Below are positions 37,809-46,294 of a stretch of 64,000 nt of DNA, piece by piece (the stretch's first letter is position 1; every line of letters begins with the position of its first letter). The stretch is taken from positions 1,488,001 to 1,552,000 of the forward strand of contig NZ_CP088261.1 of assembly GCF_021117345.1 (NCBI RefSeq), written 5' to 3'. Under the pieces are notes generated by a model. It did no database searches and was not told where the DNA came from. It saw only the letters and a list, made by a program, of their open reading frames with translations. Origin of the DNA: Microbacterium sp. cx-55 (GTDB lineage: Bacteria > Actinomycetota > Actinomycetes > Actinomycetales > Microbacteriaceae). The translations under genes were made by a program, and so were the position numbers.

Positions 37809-37815
37809 GGGGACC

Positions 37816-38601
37816 ATGCCGCAGGTGCTGGAGTTCTCTGACGTCGTCGTCCGCCGCAATGCGAGAGACATCGTCTCTCACCTGGATTGGCGGGTGGATG
37901 CGGACCAGCGCTGGGTGATTCTCGGCGCGAACGGCGCGGGCAAGACCACCGTGCTGCAGCTGGCCGCGTCGCTCGAGCACCCGACGGCCGGATCGGTCAC
38001 GATCCTGGGGGAGCGGCTGGGGCGCACGGACGTGTTCGAGCTGCGTCCCCGAATCGGGTTCGCCTCATCCGCGATGGCGAAGCGCATCCCCGCGGACGAG
38101 ACCGTCCTCAACGTCGTGCTGACCGCCGCCTACGCGGTCGTCGGCCGCTGGAACGAGGAGTACGACCGGATCGACGAGCGCCGTGCGCTGCGCGTTCTCG
38201 CGGAGTGGAAGCTCGATCACCTCGCCGACCGCACCTTCGGCACGCTGTCGGATGGTGAGCAGAAGCGCGTGCAGATCGCGCGATCGGTGATGACCGACCC
38301 CGAGCTGCTGCTGCTCGATGAGCCGACTGCGAGCCTCGACCTCGGTGCGCGCGAAGAGCTCATGGCGTTGCTCGGCGGGTACGCGCAGGTCGCAACCACG
38401 CCGGCGATGGTGATGGTCACCCACCACGTCGAAGAGATCCCGGTCGGATTCACGCACCTGCTCCTGCTCCGCGATGGCGCGGTCGTCGCGGCCGGGCCCA
38501 TCGCCGAGACCCTCACGGCCGAGAATCTGTCGACGACGTTCGGCATGCCGATCCTCGTCACCGAGGTCGAAGGCCGCTACGCGGCACGCGCCGCGCACTG
38601 A
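37816..38601 (+). CDS. Orphan ABC transporter ATP-binding protein
   Basis: 261 residues with Walker [13 protein letters not shown], a signature loop [15 protein letters not shown] (Asp replacing the usual Gly), and Walker [17 protein letters not shown] one-domain ATPase resembling the ModF/YlmA group. No permease or binding protein gene is adjacent, so its partner is elsewhere or it acts alone. A -10 box TAGGCT 7 nt before the ATG suggests a leaderless mRNA. Confidence 0.85.
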   Translation: MPQVLEFSDVVVRRNARDIVSHLDWRVDADQRWVILGANGAGKTTVLQLAASLEHPTAGSVTILGERLGRTDVFELRPRIGFASSAMAKRIPADETVLNVVLTAAYAVVGRWNEEYDRIDERRALRVLAEWKLDHLADRTFGTLSDGEQKRVQIARSVMTDPELLLLDEPTASLDLGAREELMALLGGYAQVATTPAMVMVTHHVEEIPVGFTHLLLLRDGAVVAAGPIAETLTAENLSTTFGMPILVTEVEGRYAARAAH

Positions 38602-38692
38602 ACCGGATGCGGCGTTCCGCGCCGAACCTGGTAGACTTGACCCTTGGTGCGTCACGCACCTACGACTTTTGACGCCACCCCAAGGATTCCTC

Positions 38693-38944
38693 ATGAAGAC
38701 TGACATTCACCCCGGCTACAAGGCCGTCGTTTTCCGCGACCTCGGTTCGGGCGAGACCTTCCTCACGCGCTCCACGGTCAGCAGCGACAAGACCATCGAG
38801 CTCGACGGAGTCGAGTACCCCGTCATCGACGTTGAGATCTCGTCCGCGTCGCACCCGTTCTACACGGGCAAGCAGCGCATCATGGACTCGGCCGGTCGCG
38901 TCGAGAAGTTCAACCAGCGCTTCAAGAACTTCGGCGCCAAGTAA
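38693..38944 (+). CDS. rpmE2: 50S ribosomal protein L31, type B
   Basis: 83 residues from the ATG at 38693 with AAGGA upstream. It has the L31 pattern [15 protein letters not shown]...[25 protein letters not shown] but no CxxC zinc motif, so it is the zinc-independent type B form. This kind is often Zur-repressed and exchanges with the zinc form when zinc is scarce; I see no Zur-like box in the leader. A small inverted repeat GGTGCGT-CACGCACC at 38646-38660 lies upstream. A tetraloop terminator follows. Confidence 0.95.
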   Translation: MKTDIHPGYKAVVFRDLGSGETFLTRSTVSSDKTIELDGVEYPVIDVEISSASHPFYTGKQRIMDSAGRVEKFNQRFKNFGAK

Positions 38945-38952
38945 GCCGCGTA

Positions 38953-38982
38953 CGGAAGGCCCCGCTTCGGCGGGGCCTTCCG
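38953..38982 (+). terminator. TTCG tetraloop terminator of rpmE2
   Basis: Perfect 13-bp stem (38953-38965 and 38970-38982, CGGAAGGCCCCGC and its complement) around loop TTCG. It lies between convergent rpmE2 and the exonuclease gene and may serve both. Confidence 0.85.
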
Positions 38983-39001
38983 TCGTTCCGGCTGCGTGTG
39001 A

Positions 39002-39733
39002 TCAGCGGATCGGCCACCGGCCGTCGACCGTGTCGTCCGGATCGATGCGCCCAATGCGCACGAAGTACTCGGTGAGGCTCTCGGCCTGTTCGCGCGCCCA
39101 GCCGATCTGCTGGGTATGGAGTTCGACGCCGTCGGCGGGCAGGCGATACCCGAAACGATCGGCGAGAGCCTGCGCGATGCGGCCCGCGGCGATGGCGTCC
39201 GCGGCCGCGTCGTGTGCGCCGAGGAGCGGCACCGCGTAGTGCTCGGCGACGACGCCGAGCGTGCGCTTGCCGCGGCGGTAGCGATCGACGGCTTTGTCGA
39301 GCACGAGCGGGTCGATGACGGGCGTGGGTGCCACGATCGGCGCGTGGCCGTAGCGGAGCGCCTCGTGCTTGAGCATCGAGAAGTCGAAGGGTGCGTTGTA
39401 GGCGACGACGGCGATGCCGCGTGCGAAGAGATCACGGAGAGCGTCGAGGATCTCACCGACCACCTCGGCGGCGGGGCGCCCGTCCGCCCGTGCCCGCTCG
39501 GTCGTAATGCCGTGCACCGCGGTCGCCCCGGCCGGGATCTCGATCCCCGGATCGGCCGCCCACGCGTGGGCCTCGCAGACGTGGCCGTCGGAGTCCAGGA
39601 CCCCGACGTGCGCGGTGACGATCCGATCGTTCACGGTGTCGATCCCGGTGGTCTCCAGATCGAAGACGCCGATGCGTTGCGCCCACTCCGGCCTGTCGAA
39701 AAGCGGAAGGGTCTCGGCCGGCCACGGGTTCAT
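39002..39733 (-). CDS. 3'-5' exonuclease, DnaQ/DEDD family
   Basis: 243 residues from the ATG at 39733. DEDDh motifs: GVFDLETTGID near residue 22 (Asp, Glu), VAYNAPFDFSML (Asp), and LGAHDAAADAIA (His, Asp). These bind two metal ions for 3'-5' nucleic acid cleavage. It is a stand-alone DnaQ-like protein, probably a proofreading-type or RNA-processing nuclease. TACCGT lies 7 nt before the ATG, suggesting a leaderless mRNA. The long frame upstream overlaps the divergent gene and is not coding. Confidence 0.87.
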   Translation of the reverse strand: MNPWPAETLPLFDRPEWAQRIGVFDLETTGIDTVNDRIVTAHVGVLDSDGHVCEAHAWAADPGIEIPAGATAVHGITTERARADGRPAAEVVGEILDALRDLFARGIAVVAYNAPFDFSMLKHEALRYGHAPIVAPTPVIDPLVLDKAVDRYRRGKRTLGVVAEHYAVPLLGAHDAAADAIAAGRIAQALADRFGYRLPADGVELHTQQIGWAREQAESLTEYFVRIGRIDPDDTVDGRWPIR

Positions 39734-39740
39734 GCCGCTC

Positions 39741-39746
39741 ACGGTA
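39741..39746 (-). promoter_or_regulatory. Putative leaderless -10 box of the exonuclease gene
   Basis: TACCGT on the minus strand, 7 nt before the ATG at 39733. Confidence 0.45.
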
Positions 39747-39820
39747 CGCGAGGCCGCCGACACGCCCCGACGGGCACGCCGCCCCACTCCCGGGTTCGCT
39801 CGGGAGCAGGGCGTGACTCG

Positions 39821-39826
39821 TAGACT
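39821..39826 (+). promoter_or_regulatory. Putative leaderless -10 box of the alpha/beta hydrolase at 39833
   Basis: TAGACT, 6 nt before the GTG at 39833. Two GTG codons follow in tandem (39830 and 39833); the spacing favours the second. Confidence 0.5.
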
Positions 39827-39832
39827 CGGGTG

Positions 39833-40732
39833 GTGACAGTTCCGCATCCGTACGCCGATCTGCTCGCGGCGATCTCCGTTGCGCGTCACACGCGCACGGT
39901 TCTCGGCGGTCAGACCGTCTACTGGGTCTACGGCGACGCGGATGCGGAGACGACGCTGCTCGTCGTCCACGGATTCCGCGGTGAGCATCACGGTCTCGAG
40001 CCGGTCATCGCGTACCTCCCGGGGCTGCGGATCATCTCGCCCGACCTCCCCGGTTTCGGGGAGAGCCCGGCGCTTCCGGGACGGCAGCATGACATCGCGA
40101 CCTACGCCGCGTGGCTCGCCGAGTTCTCGGCGGCGGTCGCTCCGGGTGCCGTGGTGCTCGGGCACTCGTTCGGGTCGATCGTGGCCGCGGCGGCCGTGGC
40201 CGACGGGTTGCCGACGCCCCGCCTCATCCTCGTGAACCCGATCGGGGCGCCGGCTCTCGAGGGGCCCCGCGGCGTCCTGACCCGGCTCGCGGTGTTCTAC
40301 TACCGCGCGGCGGCGCGGCTTCCGCGCCGGATCGGTGACGCCGTGCTGCGCAGTCGGGTCATCGTGCGGGTCATGAGCGTGTCGATGGCGAAGACGCACG
40401 ACCGTACGCTGCGGCGCTTCATCCACGACCAGCACGACACGTACTTCTCGCGGTTCGCGGATCGCGATGTGCTGCTGCAGGCCTTCGTCGCCTCGGTGTC
40501 GAACGATGTGCGGGCATCGGCGCCGCGCATCCACGTGCCCGTCCTCCTCGTCGCGGCAGAGCGCGACGACATCACCCCGATCGAGGCGGAACGGCGCCTG
40601 GCGCGCATGTTCGCCGACGCGGAGCTCGTGGAGATCCCCGATGTCGGGCATCTCATCCACTACGAGACCCCGCGTGCCGCCGCGGACGCGATCAGGCGGT
40701 TTCTTCCGCTTTCCGACGCCGGTACGCGTTGA
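39833..40732 (+). CDS. Alpha/beta hydrolase
   Basis: 299 residues from the GTG at 39833, one codon after another GTG at 39830; the distance from the TAGACT box (6 nt) favours 39833. Hydrolase features: oxyanion-region LLVVHGFRGEHHG, nucleophile elbow VVLGHSFGSIVA (Ser), and the late catalytic histidine in VGHLIHYETP. The substrate is not predictable. Its last 41 nt overlap the convergent CGNR regulator gene on the opposite strand. Confidence 0.87.
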   Translation: MTVPHPYADLLAAISVARHTRTVLGGQTVYWVYGDADAETTLLVVHGFRGEHHGLEPVIAYLPGLRIISPDLPGFGESPALPGRQHDIATYAAWLAEFSAAVAPGAVVLGHSFGSIVAAAAVADGLPTPRLILVNPIGAPALEGPRGVLTRLAVFYYRAAARLPRRIGDAVLRSRVIVRVMSVSMAKTHDRTLRRFIHDQHDTYFSRFADRDVLLQAFVASVSNDVRASAPRIHVPVLLVAAERDDITPIEAERRLARMFADAELVEIPDVGHLIHYETPRAAADAIRRFLPLSDAGTR

Positions 40733-41255
40733 CGTTCATCCGATTGCCGCAGTTGCCGGTGTCGCAGTAGCGCTTGGACTTGTTCCGCGAGTAGTCGATG
40801 TAGACCGAGCGGCAATCGTCCGCCGAACAGACGCGGACGCGGTCGTACTCGTCCGCGCGAATGACGTCGATGAAGGCCATGGCGGTTTCGACGAGGATGC
40901 GGGTCGAGAGCTGCTCGTCGTCCTCCGCCGCGTGGATGTGCCACTGCTCGTAGCCCGCGTGCGAGACGAGTTGGGGGAGCGCGCGGGCATCGCGGAGCAT
41001 GGCGTTCACGAGCGGCACGGCGTCGTCGCGGCGGACGCCCCAGAGTCCCTGCAGGCGAGGGCGGATGGCGCGGAGCGCCGCGAGTTCTTCGGCGTCTCGC
41101 TGCAGTCGCCCGGTGTACACGCGCTCGTCGAGGAACCGGTTTAGATCGGCTATGTCGACGAGCCCGTCGTGGCCCTCGGAGGACGTGACCGGCAGGGTGT
41201 TGACCAGGTCGACGGCAGCGGCGAGCGCCAACTGAGTGTCATGGATGAAAACCAT
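40692..41255 (-). CDS. CGNR zinc finger domain regulator
   Basis: 187 residues from the ATG at 41255 (AGGAG upstream). The N-terminal part is the ABATE-like stress domain (VDLVNTLPVT, DLNRFLDER) and the C-terminal part is the treble-clef CGNR finger: CSADDC, then RYCDTGNCGNRMNV. Such proteins are predicted DNA-binding stress regulators, often next to a transport gene. It is divergent from the EamA exporter, with 54 nt between starts, so it probably controls it. It overlaps the hydrolase end by 41 nt. Confidence 0.88.
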   Translation of the reverse strand: MVFIHDTQLALAAAVDLVNTLPVTSSEGHDGLVDIADLNRFLDERVYTGRLQRDAEELAALRAIRPRLQGLWGVRRDDAVPLVNAMLRDARALPQLVSHAGYEQWHIHAAEDDEQLSTRILVETAMAFIDVIRADEYDRVRVCSADDCRSVYIDYSRNKSKRYCDTGNCGNRMNVNAYRRRKAEETA

Positions 41256-41309
41256 CTTGACTCCTGACAGGGTGATCGCTAGTGTCACAAGCGTAACCCC
41301 ACTTCACTC

Positions 41310-42332
41310 ATGACAGGCGGCGAGCCGATGGCGATATCGACGGCGTCCACACCGATCATCGGCGATTCCTCGCGCCCCTCCGGTGCGCCACGCGCGGCCG
41401 GACTCATGATCGGGCTCACGTCGGCCCTCGCGTTCTCGTCGAGCGGGCCGCTCGTCAAGCCGCTCCTGGAGGCGGGGTGGACGCTCGGCGCAGCGCTCCT
41501 CATCCGCATGGGTCTGGCCGCTCTGGTGCTCTCGCCGGCCCTCGTCATGGCCGTGCACCGCCGGCCCGGCCTGCTCCGCCGCGAGGGCCGACTGATCGTC
41601 GGGTTCGGTCTGACCGCCGTCGCCGGATGCCAGTTGTTCTACTTCGCCGCCATGCAGCGGATGCCGGTCGCCGTCGCTCTGCTCATCCAGTACTTGGCAC
41701 CTGTCCTGCTGGTTCTGCTCGCGTGGGCGCGCACCCGCCGTGCCCCGTCCCGCACCGTGATCGCGGGGTCGATCATGGCGCTCGTCGGCCTGGTGCTCGT
41801 CGTCGACATCTCCGGTGCGCGCTTCGACCTGCTCGGCACCGGCTTCGCGCTTCTCGCCGCGTGCTGCGTCGGGGCCTACTTCCTGCTCTCCGAGCGCGCC
41901 GGAGAAGACCTCCCGCCGCTTGCGCTGGCTGCGGGCGGCCTGGTCGTCGGCGCCGTCCTGATGGCCGTTCTGTGCCTCGTCGGCATCCTGCCGTTCGCGA
42001 TGCCCCTGGTCGGCGTCGAACTCGGCGGCATCGAGCTTCCGGCTCTCCTGCCGATCCTGTGGGTCGGTTGCATCGCGACCACGCTGGGCTACGCGCTCGG
42101 CGTGAAGGCGGTGCCGCTTCTCGGCTCGCGCGTCGCCTCCTTCGTCGGTCTGTCCGAAGTGCTGTTCGCTCTCGGTTTTGCCTGGCTGCTCCTGGGCGAG
42201 ACGCCCGGGATCTGGCAGATCGTCGGCGGAGTGCTGATCGTGGGCGGCGTCGTGCTCGTGCGACGAGACCGCAACGGGGCCGCCGAACCGCGCGGTGAGG
42301 CCGCTAGCGTTCCGGTCGTGCCAGTTCCATGA
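41310..42332 (+). CDS. EamA family (RhtA-like) drug/metabolite exporter
   Basis: 340 residues, ten predicted helices arranged as two five-helix EamA repeats; the second ends GLSEVLFALGFAWLLLGETPGIWQIVGGVLIVGGVVLV. Such transporters export amino acids or metabolites. An internal ATG at 41328 (MAISTAS) is an alternative start. The gene is divergent from a CGNR regulator and converges on an Lrp regulator, overlapping it by 29 nt. The neighbour combination suggests an amino-acid or similar substrate. Confidence 0.88.
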   Translation: MTGGEPMAISTASTPIIGDSSRPSGAPRAAGLMIGLTSALAFSSSGPLVKPLLEAGWTLGAALLIRMGLAALVLSPALVMAVHRRPGLLRREGRLIVGFGLTAVAGCQLFYFAAMQRMPVAVALLIQYLAPVLLVLLAWARTRRAPSRTVIAGSIMALVGLVLVVDISGARFDLLGTGFALLAACCVGAYFLLSERAGEDLPPLALAAGGLVVGAVLMAVLCLVGILPFAMPLVGVELGGIELPALLPILWVGCIATTLGYALGVKAVPLLGSRVASFVGLSEVLFALGFAWLLLGETPGIWQIVGGVLIVGGVVLVRRDRNGAAEPRGEAASVPVVPVP

Positions 42333-42777
42333 GCGGGACGATCCGGTAGGGGATCACCTCGTCCATCACGAGCGACGTCTCGGTGCGTTCGACGCCGTCG
42401 ATCGAGAGGATGCGGGCGTCGGTGTCGAACAGATGCTGCGCATCTCGGCACGCCACGCGCACGAGAAGATCGACCGCGCCGCTCAGACCGTGCGCCTGGA
42501 CGACCTCGGGGACGAGCGCGAGATGCTCGCGGATACGCGGGAGCTCGTGCTGCCGCACGACCACACTGATGTACGCCTCGATCGGAAAGCCGAGCGCCTG
42601 CGACGAGATCGCACGCTGATAGCTGAGGAACGCACCGGTGCGGTCGAGACGGCTCATGCGCGCCTGCACCGTGTTGCGAGAAAGACCGAGCCGGTCGGAG
42701 AGGGCGACCACGGTCGCGCGGTGGTCCTCCGCGAGGGCGCCCAGCAACTCCAGATCGATGCGGTCCAGGTTCGACAT
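42304..42777 (-). CDS. Lrp/AsnC family transcriptional regulator
   Basis: 157 residues with an N-terminal helix-turn-helix (LDRIDLELLGALAEDHRATVVALSDRLGLSRNTVQARM) and a RAM ligand domain (VPEVVQAHGLSGAVDLLVRVACRD). Lrp-type regulators sense amino acids. Its tail overlaps the EamA exporter end by 29 nt on the opposite strand, so antisense effects are possible. TAACGT lies 8 nt before the ATG; the leader is at most a few bases. Confidence 0.92.
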   Translation of the reverse strand: MSNLDRIDLELLGALAEDHRATVVALSDRLGLSRNTVQARMSRLDRTGAFLSYQRAISSQALGFPIEAYISVVVRQHELPRIREHLALVPEVVQAHGLSGAVDLLVRVACRDAQHLFDTDARILSIDGVERTETSLVMDEVIPYRIVPLMELARPER

Positions 42778-42836
42778 AATGCTTGACGTTAGCAGTCCCG
42801 GCGCGGCGTGATCGAGCAGAATGCGCAGCGGCGATC

Positions 42837-44588
42837 TCAGGTGCCGGTCGGGGACGGCGACGGCGTGCTTCCGCCCGTCGTGAAGAGACCCAGACCGTGC
42901 GCCGTGAGGATGTCGAACGCGTCCTGGTACGTCTCCGGCTCCGGATGCCCCGGCTCGCCGTACTTGGCCAGGAGCAGCCCGAGGAGTCCCTTCGCGGGCG
43001 ACGTCAGAGGCTTCGTCGAGGACTTCAACTCGGCGACCTCGTCCTCGTTCAGAAGGGGCGGAACGTAGGCAGGCGAGACGGTCGGCCAGGTGGACGCCGG
43101 CCGCGGCTCGGTCAGATTGGTGACGTCGAAGAGGGTCTTCGCATCGCGATCACGATCGGTCAGCGGCTCGAGACCGTGCAGGGCACTCAGGGTGGCGATG
43201 ACCGCGCCGTGGTGCCGTTCGTCGTGGATGATCGTGCCCGCCTTCGTGTATGCGGACACCGCGATCGCGGGAACGCGCGGACCGAGGCGATCGAATCCGA
43301 ACCCCATCTCGCCGTCGGACGAGTCCGGATGCGGCGGAACGGCCGCGGGCGGCGGAACGTGATCGTAGGTACCGCCGTGCTCGTCGAACGTCAGCAGGAG
43401 CAGGGTGTTCAGGGCGTGCGACCCGGTGGGGGAGTCGGCCGTCCGCACCGCGTCGTAGACGCGGGCGACGAGTGCCTCACCGGCGCGGACGTCGGACACC
43501 GCCGAGTCGAAGACCGGAACACCGTCGACCTCGCTGTCGCGCAGCACGCCGAACGGCGGGTGGAAGTCATTGTGGTTGTAGACCATGCGGGGCTCGATGA
43601 ACGCGTACGCGGGCAGCGCTCCGTTCGCCGCATCCGCGAAGAACTCATCCATGTACGCGAAGTGGTCGGTGCGCCAGAACTCCTCGAGCGCGGGCGCGTG
43701 CATGACGCCGGTGAGGGAGATGAGCTGCTGCTCGTCGAAGTAGATCTTCCAGCTCACTCCGGCGTCGTTCAGTCGGTTGAAGATCGTCGGGGTGTCGGGA
43801 GCGTCCAGCCACTTCTCGTAACCGCCATCGCCGCGGTTGGTCACGAACCCGTGCGACGTCGAGGCGTGGAAGAAGGAGCGGTTGCAGTAGGTCTGGCTGG
43901 GCACGGCGCTGTGCCAGTGATCGAAGACCGCGAACTCCTTCGCGAGCGTCGAGAGTACGGGGAGCATCGCGGGCGCGAAGCCGCCCATGATGACGTCCGC
44001 ACGATCGGGGTCGGGCTCCCGGCCGTGGCTCGTGCGCCGGAAGTTGGCGATGTAATCCCGCACGAACCCGCCCATCGTCGGAGTCGCACCGGCCGGAGGC
44101 GCGTTGTACGGCGAACGCAGTCCGTGCGACCAGTCGGTTTCGTTCGAGGGCGGATCGACCGTGCCGAACAGCTGCGTGTTCACGTGCGGGTAGGTTTCGC
44201 CGGGATCTGGCTCCGGGGCGCACATGATGTCGTCCGTGCTGCCGGTGTAGATGTGGGCGGGAACCACGCGGCCATCCGGTGCGGTGTTGGAGTGATCGCC
44301 GAATGCGAGCCCCTCGAACGTGTCGCCGGCCGGCAGATTCGCGGGCGTGTACAGGTGGCCCAGCAGATTGTCGAACGAGCGGTTCTCGCCCATCAGCACG
44401 ACGACGTGCGCGAACCCCGGAACCTGCTCGCTCGTCGGGCGGCGAGCCGCATCCGTCACCGCCCATGCCGCCGCGCCCGCGCCGCCGCCGAGGGCGAGTC
44501 CGCCGAGGGTCAGTCCGCCCACCCGGAGGAATTCTCGGCGCGACGATGTGCGGTCGCGTTCGGGGCGCGAGGGGGAACGCGGCGTCAT
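42837..44588 (-). CDS. Tat-exported phosphoesterase (phospholipase C / acid phosphatase family)
   Basis: The 583-residue protein starts with a Tat signal: twin-arginine SSRREFLRVGG, then a Gly/Ala-rich helix ending near residue 49. The mature part is a PF04185-type phosphoesterase: HVVVLMGENRSFDNLLG near residue 62, VFDHWHSAVPSQT, and LTFDEHGGTYDHVPPP. Related proteins are non-haemolytic phospholipase C and acid phosphatase, hydrolysing phosphoesters outside the cell. It could be exported by the TatA/TatC encoded at 61.7-62.8 kb. TACTGT is 8 nt before the ATG. Confidence 0.9.
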   Translation of the reverse strand: MTPRSPSRPERDRTSSRREFLRVGGLTLGGLALGGGAGAAAWAVTDAARRPTSEQVPGFAHVVVLMGENRSFDNLLGHLYTPANLPAGDTFEGLAFGDHSNTAPDGRVVPAHIYTGSTDDIMCAPEPDPGETYPHVNTQLFGTVDPPSNETDWSHGLRSPYNAPPAGATPTMGGFVRDYIANFRRTSHGREPDPDRADVIMGGFAPAMLPVLSTLAKEFAVFDHWHSAVPSQTYCNRSFFHASTSHGFVTNRGDGGYEKWLDAPDTPTIFNRLNDAGVSWKIYFDEQQLISLTGVMHAPALEEFWRTDHFAYMDEFFADAANGALPAYAFIEPRMVYNHNDFHPPFGVLRDSEVDGVPVFDSAVSDVRAGEALVARVYDAVRTADSPTGSHALNTLLLLTFDEHGGTYDHVPPPAAVPPHPDSSDGEMGFGFDRLGPRVPAIAVSAYTKAGTIIHDERHHGAVIATLSALHGLEPLTDRDRDAKTLFDVTNLTEPRPASTWPTVSPAYVPPLLNEDEVAELKSSTKPLTSPAKGLLGLLLAKYGEPGHPEPETYQDAFDILTAHGLGLFTTGGSTPSPSPTGT

Positions 44589-44628
44589 GCCACCCGACAG
44601 TAGTGCACCGGGAGAGAGGACCGGCGGA

Positions 44629-45225
44629 TCACCCGGCGGCGTACGACAACAACCGGATGCGGTCGCCCTCCCATCGGAGGTGGTGCACGGAACCGTTCGC
44701 CAGCCGCTCGCCCGGGATGGGGAACGCGTCTTCGCTCGCGTGTCCGATGACCTCTCGGATCAGGGCGCCGTGGGCGACGACGATGACCGTCGACTCGCCG
44801 GGAGCGGACTCCGACCGGATGTCGCTCACGACCCGGGTCAGGCCGCGGAGGGCGCGGGCGCGCACGTCCTCGCGCGACTCCGCGTTCGGAACCTGCGCCG
44901 TCGGCCACGGCCCCCAGCGCTCGGCGAAGACCACGTCGGTCTCGCCCTCGGCGTCCCCGTAGCCGCGTTCGCGGAGTTCGGGATAGGTGCGCGGGCCACC
45001 GAGACCGAGTTCTGCACCGATGATCTCGGCCGTCTCCCGAGCGCGGGAGAGGTCGCTGGAGACCAGACGGACGGTCTCGGGATCGACCTCGTCGCGAAGA
45101 CGCAGCGCTGTGTCACGCGCCTGCGCGCGGCCGGTGTCGTTGAGGGGGATATCGGTCGATCCCTGGATGCGGCGCGCGCGATTCCAGTCGGTTTCGCCGT
45201 GGCGGACGAGGATGAGTCGGGTCAC
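44629..45225 (-). CDS. Histidine phosphatase family protein
   Basis: 198 residues from the GTG at 45225 (AGCAGGA upstream). The N-terminus LILVRHGETDWN holds the catalytic RHG, and VIVVAHGALIREVI carries the second histidine. The branch 1 histidine phosphatase family includes phosphoglycerate mutases, cobalamin phosphatases and broad-specificity phosphatases, so the substrate is open. It follows the sirtuin gene by 25 nt and may be co-transcribed. Confidence 0.9.
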   Translation of the reverse strand: MTRLILVRHGETDWNRARRIQGSTDIPLNDTGRAQARDTALRLRDEVDPETVRLVSSDLSRARETAEIIGAELGLGGPRTYPELRERGYGDAEGETDVVFAERWGPWPTAQVPNAESREDVRARALRGLTRVVSDIRSESAPGESTVIVVAHGALIREVIGHASEDAFPIPGERLANGSVHHLRWEGDRIRLLSYAAG

Positions 45226-45250
45226 AGTCCTGCTCTTCGTGGAGAGATCG

Positions 45251-46102
45251 TCAGCGGAGCGAGGGAAGCGCATCCGCAAGAGCCGTGAGCACCTCGCTGG
45301 TGCCGGCATCGACTTTCACGATAGCTCGCGCGTCGACGCGGGTCTCCCCGCGGTTGATGATCACGACCGGAAGCTTGCGCCGTCGAGCCCGCTCGACGAG
45401 CCGGATCCCGGAGTTCACCACGAGGGACGAACCGGCGACGAGCAGGGCGTCGCTGGTCTGCACCAGCTGCTCGGCCTCCCGGAACTTCTCGGCCGGGATG
45501 AACTCGCCGAAGAACACGACATCGGGCTTCAGCACGCCGCCGCAGACGCTGCAGTCCGGGATGCGGAAGCCTTCTGCGCTCTCGGGCGTCACGTCGCCGT
45601 CGGGGCCGAGGGGGAGGTCCGCATCCGCATTCAGCCACGGGTTGTCGGCCTCGACGCGAGCCGCCAGATCGCGGCGGTCGAAGACCTGACCGCACTGCAG
45701 GCATCCGACCCGGCGCATCGTGCCGTGGAGTTCGACGACGCGCCGGCTTCCTGCCCGCACGTGCAGCCCGTCGACGTTCTGGGTGATGACGCCCGTGGTG
45801 ACGCCGTCGAGTTCGAGGCGTGCGAGCGCGCGGTGCCCGTCGTTGGGGGCGGCGGCGGCGAACCGGCGCCAGCCCAGGTGGCTCCCGACCCAGTAGCGGC
45901 GGCGAGCCAGTTCGCTGGAGAGGAACTCCTGCACCGTCATCGGGGTGCGCACCGGAGCGCCCTGCCCCCGGTAGTCCGGAATGCCCGAGTCGGTGGACAC
46001 CCCCGCACCTGTCAGCACCGCTACTCGGCGCCCGGCGAGCGCGTCGATCGCTCGTCCGACCTGCGCCACCGTGGCAGCATCCCCATCCGTCACGACTGGC
46101 AC
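45251..46102 (-). CDS. Sir2 family NAD-dependent protein deacylase
   Basis: 283 residues from a GTG at 46102 with AGGAGG directly upstream (another GTG is at 46093). Sirtuin motifs: NAD site GAGVSTDSGIPDYRG near residue 41, TQNVDGLHVRAG with the catalytic His in VVELHG, four zinc cysteines in CLQC and CSVC, and GSSLVVNSG. It removes acyl groups from lysines using NAD. Upstream is a 73-nt palindromic element, and the TrmH-type gene is divergent. Confidence 0.92.
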   Translation of the reverse strand: MPVVTDGDAATVAQVGRAIDALAGRRVAVLTGAGVSTDSGIPDYRGQGAPVRTPMTVQEFLSSELARRRYWVGSHLGWRRFAAAAPNDGHRALARLELDGVTTGVITQNVDGLHVRAGSRRVVELHGTMRRVGCLQCGQVFDRRDLAARVEADNPWLNADADLPLGPDGDVTPESAEGFRIPDCSVCGGVLKPDVVFFGEFIPAEKFREAEQLVQTSDALLVAGSSLVVNSGIRLVERARRRKLPVVIINRGETRVDARAIVKVDAGTSEVLTALADALPSLR

Positions 46103-46180
46103 AGTACCTCCTGCACCTGAGCCTACGCCCGCTGGTTTACGCGCAGGTTTCGTCGCGCGGGCGCAGATCCCCCTCTCCAT

Positions 46181-46253
46181 CCGCGAGACTGGATCTTCGC
46201 GCCGAGACCGCGGGGTGACCCCACTGTCTCGGCGCGAAGATCCCGTTTCGCGG
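46181..46253. repeat. 73-nt palindromic element, copy A
   Basis: A near-perfect hairpin: 46181-46216 pairs with 46218-46253, with three mismatches and one G-T in 36 pairs. It lies between the divergent sirtuin and TrmH-type genes. Outer ends are CCGCGAGAC and GTTTCGCGG. A related element of the same length and end sequences is at 53528-53600. Confidence 0.8.
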
Positions 46254-46294
46254 TCGGCGGCGCGGGGTGAGGGCGACGGGCGGGTGGAGGACGG

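Noticed and set aside
38640-38692. A Zur box before the zinc-free L31 gene
   Set aside because: I see only the small GGTGCGT-CACGCACC repeat, which does not resemble the AT-rich Zur consensus known to me in actinobacteria.
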